Below, piece after piece: positions 1-10,100 of a stretch of DNA of 35,998 nucleotides; position 1 is the first letter of the stretch; each line of letters opens with the position of its first letter. The DNA is from Bacteroidia bacterium. GTDB lineage: Bacteria > Bacteroidota > Bacteroidia > Cytophagales > Cyclobacteriaceae. The notes under the pieces are model-generated. The model was not told the DNA's origin. It saw only the letters and a list, made by a program, of their open reading frames with translations, and searched no databases. Where the stretch lies: NCBI GenBank assembly GCA_016650355.1, contig JAENVX010000213.1:1-35998 (forward strand), in the 5' to 3' direction. Made by a program: the position numbers and the translations under genes.

Positions 1-1
1 A

Positions 2-286
2 CTGACACTCTTCAAATCAAATAATATTTTTATGGAGAAAGCAAAAGGTGCGTATGCTAATCCAATCATATTCGGAAGTACGCCCTTGTTGAGTGGCTAT
101 ATCAGAAAATCTAATTATGAGAAGTTGAGAAATACTTCTGCATTAGGGATATCGGTTGTCGGTAAAGGAAGAGTGATTGGTTTTACAGATGGCGTTACCT
201 TTCGGGCATTTTGGTATGGCACCAACAAACTATTGATGAATGCCATTTTTTACGGGCCATTTATTAGTAGTGAAGCTGGTAGATGA
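2..286 (+). CDS. C-terminal fragment of an M14-like zinc carboxypeptidase (cut by window edge)
   Basis: The reading frame is open from the first bases of the window to the TGA at 284-286, so this is the 3' end of a gene that starts upstream. The last residues read GKGRVIGFTDGVTFRAFWYG and then TNKLLMNAIFYGPFI. This pattern (a strand, FTD, then FRAFWYGTNKL and a final hydrophobic stretch) resembles the C-terminal accessory domain of large secreted M14 family peptidases of Bacteroidota. The zinc-binding catalytic region (HxxE...H) would lie upstream and is not visible, so the family call rests on the tail alone. An internal ATG at 32 is probably not a start, because the frame continues to its left. 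The following gene on the same strand begins about 93 bases downstream. Confidence 0.55.
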   Translation: MTLFKSNNIFMEKAKGAYANPIIFGSTPLLSGYIRKSNYEKLRNTSALGISVVGKGRVIGFTDGVTFRAFWYGTNKLLMNAIFYGPFISSEAGR

Positions 287-379
287 TTCAGAAGGGAACT
301 TAATTGTTGATTCCTTATGATGATCATGGGTGCTATCTGTGGCAAAAATGCCTAGATTTGTAAAACCTTCTATACCAGC

Positions 380-883
380 GTGATCCGAAAATTTTTTCCT
401 CTGGACAAGAATTACCTCCTTGAAGAGGCGCAATTTGCTCTTCAGGCGGAACTCCTGACTCAATTGATCAACACAGTGAAAACGCAATATGAGCTGCGGC
501 ACAACCCGCTGGGGATTATTGATTCATTCAGTGAACGTATTCAAAAATTCACACCCAATGAGGTAACTTCCCTTAATCACTTTTACCAAATCCTGGCGGG
601 CGTGTATCGTTATAAATTTGGAAACAGCCAATTGGAATTTGTTTGGGACGGACGAGAACATTTTGAAAAGTATAAAATCGATTGGACTCAAACGTTTATC
701 ACATGGACCAATGAATTTTGCAAACAAGAATTATTTATTAATGCTGTATTAGACCTGACTGTTTTTCTTCCGGGCAACGAACAAGCACACCTAGCAGAAA
801 ACAGAATGAACCATTTTATCCTTCGCCAATTTGAATTGAAAATCCACAAAAGCAAGGGGATTGTAGCAATGAGAGTTGCCTGA
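380..883 (+). CDS. Hypothetical protein, 167 residues, GTG start
   Basis: I do not recognise this protein. It begins at a GTG at 380; in-frame stops at about 308-310 and 350-352 exclude a much longer N-terminus, and no in-frame ATG lies between the last stop and 380. The product is soluble-looking, rich in aromatic and charged residues, and predicted largely helical from residue composition (for example EEAQFALQAELLTQLINTVK). It has no signal peptide, membrane segment, cysteine cluster or nucleotide-binding motif that I can see. Only two Cys-free halves separated by WDGREHFEKYKIDWTQTFIT stand out. Composition is protein-like and differs from the overlapping antisense frames, which are low quality. 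It is flanked by the peptidase tail and the glutamate-synthase-like gene on the same strand, without obvious functional link. Confidence 0.6.
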   Translation: MIRKFFPLDKNYLLEEAQFALQAELLTQLINTVKTQYELRHNPLGIIDSFSERIQKFTPNEVTSLNHFYQILAGVYRYKFGNSQLEFVWDGREHFEKYKIDWTQTFITWTNEFCKQELFINAVLDLTVFLPGNEQAHLAENRMNHFILRQFELKIHKSKGIVAMRVA

Positions 884-992
884 ATCAGCACATGGGCATT
901 AGGTCATCGTCCACTGCAATCTATTTAATCAATCCTGGTAAGTCTCAACTTAAGACTCGATACCTGGGGGCCAATTCCTTATACCCAATTCG

Positions 993-1022
993 TTTGCTTT
1001 GTGTGTCGAAATCACTAATTTG
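993..1022 (+). promoter_or_regulatory. Weak candidate promoter for the glutamate-synthase-like gene
   Basis: A TTTG at 993-996 is followed after 18 bases by CTAATTTG at 1015-1022, a partial match to the Bacteroidota -33 (TTTG) and -7 (TAnnTTTG) elements. The spacing fits, but the first two bases of the -7 element do not. It would start transcription near 1029, downstream of the TTG at 999 and upstream of the ATG at 1050, which favours the ATG as start. Confidence 0.2.
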
Positions 1023-1049
1023 ATCGTGCTTAATCTAAACCTACACGCT

Positions 1050-2651
1050 ATGAATGCCCGTCAACTATTTGTTTGGTTTGCTATTCTCTCAACGGCTTTG
1101 CTATTATGGTGGGCTTATTACTGGATTGAAGCTCTTTTTGGGTTTATCATTATTGGCCCATTGATCTATATGGGTGTTGTGGATATGATCCAGACACGCC
1201 AGTCACTAAAGCGGAATTTTCCGTTGGCAGGCAGACTTCGTTATGTGTTTGAAGATTTGCGGCCTAAGATTCAACAATACTTTGTGGAGTCGGATACAGA
1301 CGGTACTCCTATAAACAGAAATGAGCGTTCTGTAATATATCAACGTTCTAAAAAGCAGATAGACACGATTCCGTTTGGCACTCAATTAAATGTTTATGCC
1401 GAAGGATACGAGTGGATGACGCATTCCATTGCACCCATTGATTTCCATAAAATTGATCACAATCCACGAATAAAATTTGGTGGCAAAGAGTGTAAGCAGC
1501 CCTATGACATGAGCGTTTTTAATGTGTCGGCCATGAGTTTTGGCTCACTCAGTAAAAATGCAATAGAGGCTTTGAACGCTGGCGCAAAGATTGGGGGCTT
1601 CGCACACAACACGGGCGAAGGGGGTTTAAGTCCTTATCACCTAAAACCTGGTGGTGACATTATCTGGCAGATAGGCACGGGTTATTTTGGCGCTCGCACT
1701 GCAGATGGTGTTTTTTCGGATGATGCCTTTCAAAAGAATGCGGTTCAGCCGAGTGTTAAAATGGTGGAGATAAAACTATCACAAGGTGCTAAGCCGGGCC
1801 ATGGTGGAATTTTGCCGGCTGCTAAAAACACGCCTGAAATTGCTGCTATCCGCTTGGTAACACCGGGCACTACAGTATTCTCACCTCCATTTCACAGCGC
1901 CTTTAGCACCCCGATTGAATTAATTCAATTTGTAAAACGCTTGCGCACATTGTCTGATGGTAAGCCGATTGGCTTTAAACTTTGTATAGGGCGAAAGAGC
2001 GAGTTTCTGTCTATATGTAAAGCGATGGTGCAGCTTAACACCTATCCGGATTTTATTACCATTGACGGAGGCGAAGGAGGAACCGGTGCAGCGCCTCCTG
2101 AATTTACAAACTCAGTTGGCATGCCGCTTTTGGATGCGATTGCATTTGTGGATGATTCTTTGCGCGGCTTTGGCATTCGCAATGAAATAAAGTTGATAGC
2201 TTCTGGAAAAATTCTGACCGGTTTTAATATAATAAGAGCGATGGCTTTGGGTGCCGATACCTGCAGTAGTGCTCGCGCTATGATGATGGCACTGGGATGC
2301 ATACAAGCACTGGAATGCAATAAAAATACTTGCCCTACCGGAGTGGCAACACAAAATCCATATTTTATGAAAGGCCTGGTGGTAGAAGATAAAAAACAAC
2401 GAGTAGCGAACTATCATAAAAACACAGTAGATAGTTTTGTTGAACTTCTGGCGGCTTCAGGCATTGGCCACCCGGATAAGATCAATCGCACCCATGTTTA
2501 TCGCAGAGTATTTATGAACTTAGTAAGAACCTACGAGGAAATTTATCCAACCATTCCGGAAGGATGCTTGCTTGAGGGCGGAGATGTCCCCTTTGATTTT
2601 GAAAATTATCTGGGTCGCGCTTCCGCTGAAACCTTTGAAGTTCTTACGTAG
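1050..2651 (+). CDS. Membrane-anchored FMN-binding glutamate synthase family protein
   Basis: This 533-residue protein matches the FMN and Fe-S part of the large subunit of glutamate synthase but lacks the glutaminase domain. Two N-terminal membrane segments (about residues 6-22 and 27-46) anchor it. The core from about residue 140 carries the flavin barrel signatures MSFGSLSKNAIEALNAGA, GEGG (residues 189-192), GGEGGTGAAPP (340-350) and LIASGKI (382-388). A 3Fe-4S type cluster motif C-x5-C-x4-C lies at C417, C423 and C428 in GCIQALECNKNTCPTGVATQ. I chose the ATG at 1050 over an in-frame TTG at 999 because the membrane segment starts right after it. The family is widespread as a stand-alone protein; its substrate is unsettled, and a role as ammonia-dependent glutamate synthase or another flavin oxidoreductase is possible. 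No gltD partner is adjacent. It converges with lipA, 41 bases away. Confidence 0.88.
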   Translation: MNARQLFVWFAILSTALLLWWAYYWIEALFGFIIIGPLIYMGVVDMIQTRQSLKRNFPLAGRLRYVFEDLRPKIQQYFVESDTDGTPINRNERSVIYQRSKKQIDTIPFGTQLNVYAEGYEWMTHSIAPIDFHKIDHNPRIKFGGKECKQPYDMSVFNVSAMSFGSLSKNAIEALNAGAKIGGFAHNTGEGGLSPYHLKPGGDIIWQIGTGYFGARTADGVFSDDAFQKNAVQPSVKMVEIKLSQGAKPGHGGILPAAKNTPEIAAIRLVTPGTTVFSPPFHSAFSTPIELIQFVKRLRTLSDGKPIGFKLCIGRKSEFLSICKAMVQLNTYPDFITIDGGEGGTGAAPPEFTNSVGMPLLDAIAFVDDSLRGFGIRNEIKLIASGKILTGFNIIRAMALGADTCSSARAMMMALGCIQALECNKNTCPTGVATQNPYFMKGLVVEDKKQRVANYHKNTVDSFVELLAASGIGHPDKINRTHVYRRVFMNLVRTYEEIYPTIPEGCLLEGGDVPFDFENYLGRASAETFEVLT

Positions 2652-2685
2652 GATGTCCTTATCTGAAGGATAGATGAATAGAGAG

Positions 2686-2702
2686 TTCCTTTCTAAAAGG
2701 AA
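2686..2702. terminator. Short hairpin at the convergent junction with lipA
   Basis: TTCCTTT-CTA-AAAGGAA is a perfect 7-bp inverted repeat with a 3-base loop; the loop is the lipA stop codon read on the minus strand. It lies between the converging glutamate-synthase-like gene and lipA. It is AT-rich and has no following T-run on either strand, so termination here is only a possibility. Confidence 0.22.
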
Positions 2703-3577
2703 ACATTCACATGCCTTTCCGCATGATAAGAAGAACGCACCAGCGGCCCGGATTCAACGTATTTTAACCCACGCTTAAGTCCTTCTTCCTTGTACATCGC
2801 AAACATATCAGGATGAATAAACTCTGCCACTTCCAGATGCATTTTAGTGGGCTGAAGATATTGACCTAATGTTAAAATCATTAAACCATTTTCGGCAAGG
2901 TCGTCCATCACTTTGAAAACTTCTTCTTTTGTTTCGCCCACACCCAGCATAATGCCCGACTTGGTGCGCTTGCCAGCTTCGCGAATGCGTTTGATTTGCT
3001 CAAGGCTTCTTTCATATTTGGCCTGTGGTCTCACAATCCTATAAAGACGACCTACGGTTTCGATGTTGTGCGAGACAACTTCTTGTCCGCCATCAATCAT
3101 TCTGTAAAGTGCCTCCCAATTTCCTTTTGTATCGGGTATTAATGTTTCAATTGTTGTTTCCGGACTTAACGCTTTTGTTTGAACCACGGTTTGATACCAA
3201 ACTTCAGCCCCACGATCTTTCAATTCATCTCTGTTCACGGAAGTGATCACAGCATGTTTCACACCCATCAACTTGATCGCTTCTGCCACACGTTTCGGTT
3301 CATCCAAATCATATTCTGTTGGCCGTCCGGTGGCAACGGCACAGAAGGTGCAACTGCGGGTACAAATATTTCCCAAGATCATAAAAGTTGCCGTGCCTGC
3401 CCCCCAGCATTCGCCCATGTTAGGGCAATTACCGCTTTCGCAAATCGTATGAAGTTTATGGTCGACAACCAGTCTTCTTACTTTTGCATACTCCGGCCCA
3501 ATAGGCAGTTTCACCCGAAGCCAATCGGGTTTCCTTTGCTTTGTTTCTTCTTTAGATATGACGGGTAGTTCTATCAT
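2693..3577 (-). CDS. lipA: Lipoyl synthase LipA
   Basis: This is a radical SAM enzyme that inserts two sulfur atoms into protein-bound octanoyl groups to give the lipoyl cofactor of 2-oxoacid dehydrogenases and the glycine cleavage H protein. The 294-residue length is typical. Both Fe-S clusters are visible: the auxiliary cluster motif C46, C51, C57 (CESGNCPNMGEC) and the radical SAM motif C72, C76, C79 (CTRSCTFC). The conserved C-terminal RSSYHAE, whose serine ligates the auxiliary cluster in this family, is at residues 281-287. It is transcribed in the same direction as gcvH, whose product is a LipA substrate, with 93 bases between them. That intergenic region carries an inverted repeat. 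No lipB or lplA gene is seen nearby. Confidence 0.97.
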   Translation of the reverse strand: MIELPVISKEETKQRKPDWLRVKLPIGPEYAKVRRLVVDHKLHTICESGNCPNMGECWGAGTATFMILGNICTRSCTFCAVATGRPTEYDLDEPKRVAEAIKLMGVKHAVITSVNRDELKDRGAEVWYQTVVQTKALSPETTIETLIPDTKGNWEALYRMIDGGQEVVSHNIETVGRLYRIVRPQAKYERSLEQIKRIREAGKRTKSGIMLGVGETKEEVFKVMDDLAENGLMILTLGQYLQPTKMHLEVAEFIHPDMFAMYKEEGLKRGLKYVESGPLVRSSYHAERHVNVSF

Positions 3578-3579
3578 TA

Positions 3580-3670
3580 TTAGTCCATAGTCTTTAGTAA
3601 TTAGTCCTTAGTAAGGAGTAGTTGATAAAATTATGTTCTCAATACTAAAGACTCACTACTTACTACTGCT
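3580..3670. repeat. TTAGTCC/TAGT-rich intergenic repeat with an 11-bp inverted repeat
   Basis: The gcvH-lipA spacer contains repeated TAGTC and TTAGT units (TTAGTCCATAGTC, TTAGTCCTTAGT). AGTCTTTAGTA at 3589-3599 is exactly complementary to TACTAAAGACT at 3643-3653, giving an 11-bp perfect stem with a 43-base loop; AGTAAGGAGTAGT and ACTACTTACT inside and beside it pair partly. Such low-complexity TTAGTC spacers are known from other Bacteroidota genomes. A processing or attenuation role between gcvH and lipA is only a possibility. Confidence 0.5.
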
Positions 3671-4045
3671 TTACTTGCCAATAAGTTCCTTGTATTGTTC
3701 TACTGTTAAAAGACCTGCAGCGGAACCTTTGATCTCAACCTTCACCATCCAGCCGTCTCCATAAGGATCAGAGTTAACTTTTTCCGGGCTGCCATCCAAC
3801 ATAGAATTTACTTCAAGTACTTTACCCGTGAGAGGCATGAATAAGTCAGAAACGGTTTTCACTGCCTCCACCGTTCCGAAGACCTGATGTTCTTCAATTT
3901 CCTTCCCAACCGTGTTGATATCTATATAGACAATGTCCCCAAGCTCGCTTTGCGCGAAATCAGTGATGCCAATGGTGGCTGTGGTGCCATCAATTTTGAT
4001 CCACTCATGATCTTTGGTGTAAAGTAGTTCGTTTGGGATGTTCAT
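3671..4045 (-). CDS. gcvH: Glycine cleavage system H protein GcvH
   Basis: GcvH shuttles the aminomethyl intermediate between the P, T and L proteins of the glycine cleavage complex on a swinging lipoyl arm. The 124-residue length is standard. The N-terminal strand reads YTKDHEWIKIDG and the lipoyl-lysine is K63 in VEAVKTVSDL, with the typical FGTVE just before it. The C-terminal half (GDGWMVKVEIKG) also matches the family. It lies 131 bases downstream of sprA and upstream of lipA on the same strand. A perfect TAnnTTTG -7 element upstream suggests its own promoter. gcvP and gcvT are not in the window. gcvH next to sprA is a neighbourhood I recall from other Bacteroidota. Confidence 0.97.
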   Translation of the reverse strand: MNIPNELLYTKDHEWIKIDGTTATIGITDFAQSELGDIVYIDINTVGKEIEEHQVFGTVEAVKTVSDLFMPLTGKVLEVNSMLDGSPEKVNSDPYGDGWMVKVEIKGSAAGLLTVEQYKELIGK

Positions 4046-4069
4046 AGTTGTTGATTAATAAGTAGAGCT

Positions 4070-4099
4070 CAAAAATAAGGGTAAAATCTGAATTATGAA
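4070..4099 (-). promoter_or_regulatory. Candidate promoter of gcvH
   Basis: On the minus strand, TATTTTTG (4070-4077) matches the Bacteroidota -7 element TAnnTTTG exactly and sits 24 bases before the gcvH ATG. The -33 position holds TTC (4097-4099, spacing 19) instead of TTG. It would let gcvH be transcribed independently of sprA. Confidence 0.4.
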
Positions 4100-4176
4100 G
4101 GTTTCAAGTGCGGTGTTTAGTGGTACAAGTTGAGCAGACTTTTTGACACCTGAACAACTGAACCTGAGGCTTGGAA

Positions 4177-7100
4177 CTACTGAGCCAGGTTAAACTGAAT
4201 TTTTGTACCAAACCTTGTGGTAGATCTTTTGTAAGAATTGGTTACAAGAGGCTCGTTAACATTACGCTCGAAATACAATTGGACGTTAAGCTTCTGGTTG
4301 ACAACATAGCTAACATTAGGGCGCAGTTGAAAATTAATATTTCCATTTGTGACCGTATTCACGTCTTCAATCTTGCGTTGAATGGTGCGGTTATTCGTCA
4401 CACTCATGTTCATCCGGAAGGTAACATCATTTTTTAAGGTGATCACCCTTCCCTGGTCTTTGATGGGGAGTTTCAAATTATTTTTGGTGTAACCCACTTC
4501 AAACGACCAGTCTTTTCCGATCAGTTCTGTAACCGAAGCATTCGAAATATTCAGCGATAAGTCTCGCTTTGTTTTATAATCAAAACGCAAAGTGAGTTTA
4601 TTTTTTGTGCGAATGTTCACTCCAATGAGCGGAGCAAACTGTTCAGAGATCATTACCTGACTGATCACATAAACTGGAATCAATTGACCCTGGGAATTTG
4701 GTTTCGTTGCGAACACTCCATTATTGTAATCTTCCAGCGGCACGTTAATGCCTACATCAGTGTATTCAAGTGAGTTACTAAAATTGGTAACACCATACGA
4801 TGAACTGTAAGCATGATTAAGTGTAATGGATTGAAATTTATCTTTGAAGGCTTCTATTTTGTTTAGTCCAGTGTAGTCCACCCGCCAGTTTGGCAAGGGA
4901 ATGCTTGGGAATGGAGACAGATTTACTTTTTCGGCACTGGTACCAGAGTAAGCCGCAATAAAGGCTGGTATCATTACATCTTGCGATTGTGATTCGTACC
5001 CCGCACCAGATACCTCTGTAAATCGATTTTGAATGGCTGAGATATTTTCTTCGAAAGTTTGGAATACAGTTGAGCTGGTACTAGTGTTATTTTTAAATGC
5101 CGTGTTGATCGTTACCATGGATACTTTATAGCTGCCGGACTGGCTTGGGCTTAGCGATTGATATCCGTTGCTTGCCTCATCGTATCTGAAGATTTCCTGA
5201 TAGGCGCTATTCGTAGTTTTCTTAACGTCTAATTGTATTTTGAAATCCGCGGTTGGCTCAACGTTAGCTTTCAAACTTATATCTTTTGTTTCGAGTTGAC
5301 TGAAAGGAGTAGTTAGTTTAGCACTTGTGCTCAACCAATTATTGTCAGCAGCCTTGTATCGAATATTCGGATCTTGTCCCCCCAAAATAAAATTCCAACC
5401 GGGCGCTGTCCAGGTTTCATCATTTCCAAACAAATTTGGCGTTGGCGTAAAGCCGGGCAATATTGTGCCACGACTTAAGTTATAGTTTCCTGTTATATTT
5501 CTTAGCGACATGATCAAGCGCATGATACCCTTTAGTGCAAAAAGGTCGGGAGGGGTTTTTACCGTGTCTGGTTTTGCTTTTGTTTGTTTTGCTTTTTCCA
5601 GTGGAGTCTGTTTTCGTTTAGGTGTATTTATGTCTTTTAAAAACTTGACTTTATTATAAAGCTTTACAAAGTCAAGCCTGCCGGTGAGGGCTTGCTCTTG
5701 TGTGTTTTGAATAATATTACCTAGTTTAAGGCTATCCGTTTTTTCCAGAGGTCCTGCTCTCCAGGAGTATCCCACGTTGTAGCGATAATCTGTGCCAATC
5801 CAATTTGTAAGAGGAAGTTTATCGAGCGGCACAGTATAGTTGGCTGAAATGGTTTGTTCAAAATTTTTGGCTCTACCAAAGCCTTTTAAATTATCAACGA
5901 CCACCTTAATTGAATCTTCGTTGTCCAGGTCGCCATTAGGCTCATCGATAATGGCATTCATCCTGGCGTTGTAGTCAACAGACAATGATTTTGCAAGGCT
6001 CCACTTGGCGCTGTAGTATCGGTTGAACACAAAGAACTTCTGATAATTGGGTTGAGCCCCTGCTAAATCTTTCACATTATTGCGATACACGAGTTTACTA
6101 AATGAGCGATCCAATTCTCCACGAACGGAAATATTGGTGGGCATTGGATTAAAATTGAAATCTTTGATGAGTTGCAAAAAGGGTGATGATAAAAACTTAA
6201 AATCCTTAAAGGGTTCAAAGCCTTTAAACTTAGGACTGTATTGCCATGCGACTGCACCTTTGATACTACGCCTGGTATTTTCAATCAGGTTGAAGTTGGT
6301 TTGCGTGGCTTCACTATAGGCATAGGTGAAGGCAAAGTTTTCTATATCATAAATATGGCTGACGGCATCTTTTTTCACCTTCACTTTTCTAACGTTGGTA
6401 AAGTTTAGGCTCCGTCTCTCGGCTTTATCCTGAATCAATTGCCTATAGGTCTCCCTTTCCTGATCGGTATTAAAAGATTTGAAGGCGGCCTCAAGCCGCA
6501 AGTCCGGGTTGGCCGGATCAAAATTGGGATTCATCGTGGTGGTTTCATAACTCGCGAACATCGGAATCTTTAATCCCAGGCTCTGTGGCAAAAGTTTATC
6601 AACATTGAGGTTTGATGAGACATCATAGATTGTTGTTTCCCCACGTGCCCTCTCAGAGATTTTGGATTGAACACCACCATAGCCAAAGGTGATGTGCTTA
6701 AAGGATCCTGTTACCGTGCCAAGGTCAGCAAGTTTGGCGTTGAGCACTGCGTTTACTGCCCAGCCTGCTGTGCGGTCAAATTCTGTCAGACGCAATTCGT
6801 TGGCCCACAAACAAACATTTATTGACTTAGCATCATCACTCCGCGGATTGCGCACACCAATCATCATCAACTTCACCTGGCTTAGATCCGGTCTTCCAAA
6901 AATGCGTATCCCCTGGTTGCCAATAAAACGCGGACCTTCTCTTGGAAATAGTTCGCCTAGTGAATAATTCTCACGGTCGCGCTGTGCTTTCAGCGCGTAC
7001 AATTCATTTAAATCCATGTCGATGTAGTTTTCCACTGGCCAGATATCGTCAACATTGCGGCTTACTCCAAACTTTGTAATTTTTAGTGGTATTTCAATTT

Positions 7101-10100
7101 CATAATAGTTTTCATCAAAATCAGTTCCTAAGCGTATGAAACCAACCAATTGATTATCTGTCAGGTTATCATTGTCTTTTTGGGTTCCGCCATGTGCATG
7201 CAAAAACATTTTGATGCGACCATAATTAAAAAAGTCCATCGACACGTTTTTGAAAATGGACCGTGCATCACCATCGGGTAAATCAGTTACACACAATTGA
7301 ATAGCTTGTTCATTCAACCTTCGTTGTTGATATGAGGTATTGTCGCGGTCGCGAGCAAGCGGTTCCACATAAGCGGGCTTATCGGCACTACCCTGACCAT
7401 TTTCTTCAACGTTGACAGTTGACACAGAAAAATTGTCCAAGTTAGGTTCCAACACTTCACCGAATTTTGATTCTTCAAGATTGCCTGTGTATCGTCTCCA
7501 GCGGTTGCCCACAAACCTGAAATTGGCAAGTCTCATAACAACGGGTTGTGAGAAACCGGTTAGGTACATGCGAGCATATCGGATGGACTTAAAGCCAGTT
7601 ATATCACCTACCTTTTCATCAAACTGTCGAACAGGTATTCTGAATAAATACCAACTGACATTATCTCCATTGATGTTATTGGTGATCTTGTCTACGATAT
7701 ATTTTTTACCTACCTGTAGTGTAGCTGGCTTTAGATCAATATTGTATGCGTAATATTCTTCCAGGTCACTTAGTGTATTATCTGCGTTTAGATCCTCATT
7801 CTCAGGAATCGTGGTTCCCTGCGCGGGTTCGCTTGAGGTTAAAATAGGCGAGTTGTGCTCATGGCCATTGTAGTTTTGGTACCGCTGCAAAATTTTGGCA
7901 TCCAGGCCATCGTAAGTCGGGTTAAACGGGCTTAGAAAATCATCAGCCGATGGATCCAGTTTTACGATTGCAGATGCAGCCGGGGTTAATGTATTTAGAA
8001 AATCTTTGAAATAGTCATTTTCTTTGGTTGTGCTTAATCCATCCAGTCCAACATCCTGGTTGGCACGTGAACTGGATTCATTATCAAATGCGTTGTTCAA
8101 ATATTGTTGTGTTGTTACATAGCCCCAAGGGTTTGCTGTTGCTCCGCTGCCATTAAGATTCCCATCAGTTGGCAATCCATTTTCAAAAGCATGCTTGCCG
8201 TCACGCATTAAATCTTCGGATAAACTGCCGAGGTGAAAAACAACATTACCTCCTGTTGTGTTTGATCGCGGCTCGCCTCGTCCATCATCAATCTGTCCGT
8301 TTTTTGAATTGATGAACGGATCCATCAACCAAAACTCTACATATTCAATGTTGGATTTATCCCAATCTACTTCGTTGCGGATTGCCGTAGTGATTCCACC
8401 CCAATTTGAAGTTGGATTTTTCAAGGTGCCGTCAAAATTAAGATCGGGGTTGTAATTATAAGGCCCTCTTTCCTGGGGATAATAGGCTACATCAAAGATC
8501 TGCTCATAAAAATTTCCGATGTATAAATCGCGGTAAGGAAAAATCTCTTGAGGAGGGACCGCCCGAACATAATGGTTTTCAAGATCTTGATCCTTGATGT
8601 TGGGGGGCTTAAAATTATTGCCAGCACCGGTACGGTAAAATTGAGGGTCAACCTGATACCAGGCGAGTTTTGCCCTTTTGTAACCCGCAGCCACATCGTC
8701 AATAGCTCCATTCGCAAGATCAAACCGGTTGTCAGATGTTTTAGGAACGGTAGAAAGTTTCCAGCCTACAGGACTTAAAAGACTATAAGGTGTTGCAGAG
8801 TTTTCAAAGTCATCAATGAAAGAGGTACCTTCTCCTTTTACGATGTTCGAAGTGCCAGGAAGCAATTGTGCCCATTCCGCATTTAAATTGATGGTAGAAG
8901 TTTCTTTTGTTTGCAGGAACGGAAGTGCATCAACCATTTTTGTGAGAATGCGGGAATCCTTTCTCAAATTCATGTCAAAGCCATACTGTAAATTTCTAGC
9001 TGGCTCATTACCAATGGAATTGCGTGTTACAATTGCTCGCTCATTATAATAAAGAAGTGTTGAGCCTAAATTAATGTCTTCATTTAGTTTATAATCAAAG
9101 CGTGTACCAATGAGGGACCTCGTTTGAAAGGCAAAGGGGTCTTGCTGTTCGTAGGTGATACTAATATTTTTTCCAGAGCTAAGAATTCCTTCATTAAGGA
9201 TAGTGACCTTTCCAAATGTGTAGTCTACAGTGTAGTCTGTACCTTCACGTAAGGGCGTGCCACCTGCAAATACTTTTACCGAACCTTGAGCAATATTAAA
9301 TCCTTGTATGATGATGTCCTTGCCAGACCCGGCTTTAAATGAGCCCACGAAATAGAATTTATTTTTAGTAGCAACAAGTTCAGCTTCCGCTTTGGTGGTG
9401 TGGTAAAGTGTATCGTAAACATATTTTTGAGTAAGATATGCGCGCGTGGTTTCGTTGGTTTCTTTTTTAAATAAATTTCGCAATGCCGTATTGAACGGTT
9501 CGAGATAAGGTAAAATGATGAGTCCTGTTTCAGTCTGTACCGTAATTTTTTCTACGAAATCAAAGTTGCCGTCTGGTTGCGGATCGTTGTATGGATTCAA
9601 GCGATCCAATCCCATCACCTCAATCAATTGCTTAGTTCGCGAAATGTCGCCTTCCTGTAATTGGGGGTTGTCAATTCCAGTCCGGTCATCACGGTAAATC
9701 ACACGAAGCTGAAAGTTATCACGGGTAAGTTGTGATACATTTAAGCTGTAAATATTTTTCATCATCAGGTTCCAGGTAGGCAATATCTTTCCGGTAGGAT
9801 CCTTAACACTGATTTTTCTGGGACGAAGCATTTTTAAATAGACTACATCTTTGTCGCCCTTGTTGGAATATTCTTCTGTTAGTTCACCTACCTTATACAC
9901 ACGACCGTTGTAGGTATATTCAAATGCCACAGCAAGCGCTTCATCATTTTGAAGCTTCCGTTGAAGTGTGATGTAACCAAGTTCATTGTGAAAGGTAAAC
10001 TCGGTGGAAGAAAGTTTTCGTGCACTGGTGATTTTTTCAAAGTCGGTGCCGTTAACAAAGGGCTTGCCAGGAAAAAGATTTTCGAGTGCTTGATTAATAG

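Noticed and set aside
230..502. Minus-strand frame between the peptidase tail and the 380-883 gene
   Set aside because: It overlaps two plus-strand coding regions and has low-complexity character.
999..1049. Longer N-terminus of the glutamate-synthase-like gene from a TTG at 999
   Set aside because: The 17 extra residues have no family match, and the ATG at 1050 starts directly before the first membrane helix.
2656..2670. TCCTT-ATCTG-AAGGA inverted repeat beside the glutamate-synthase-like stop
   Set aside because: The stem is only 5 bp and lacks a T-run; the longer hairpin at 2686-2702 is the better candidate.
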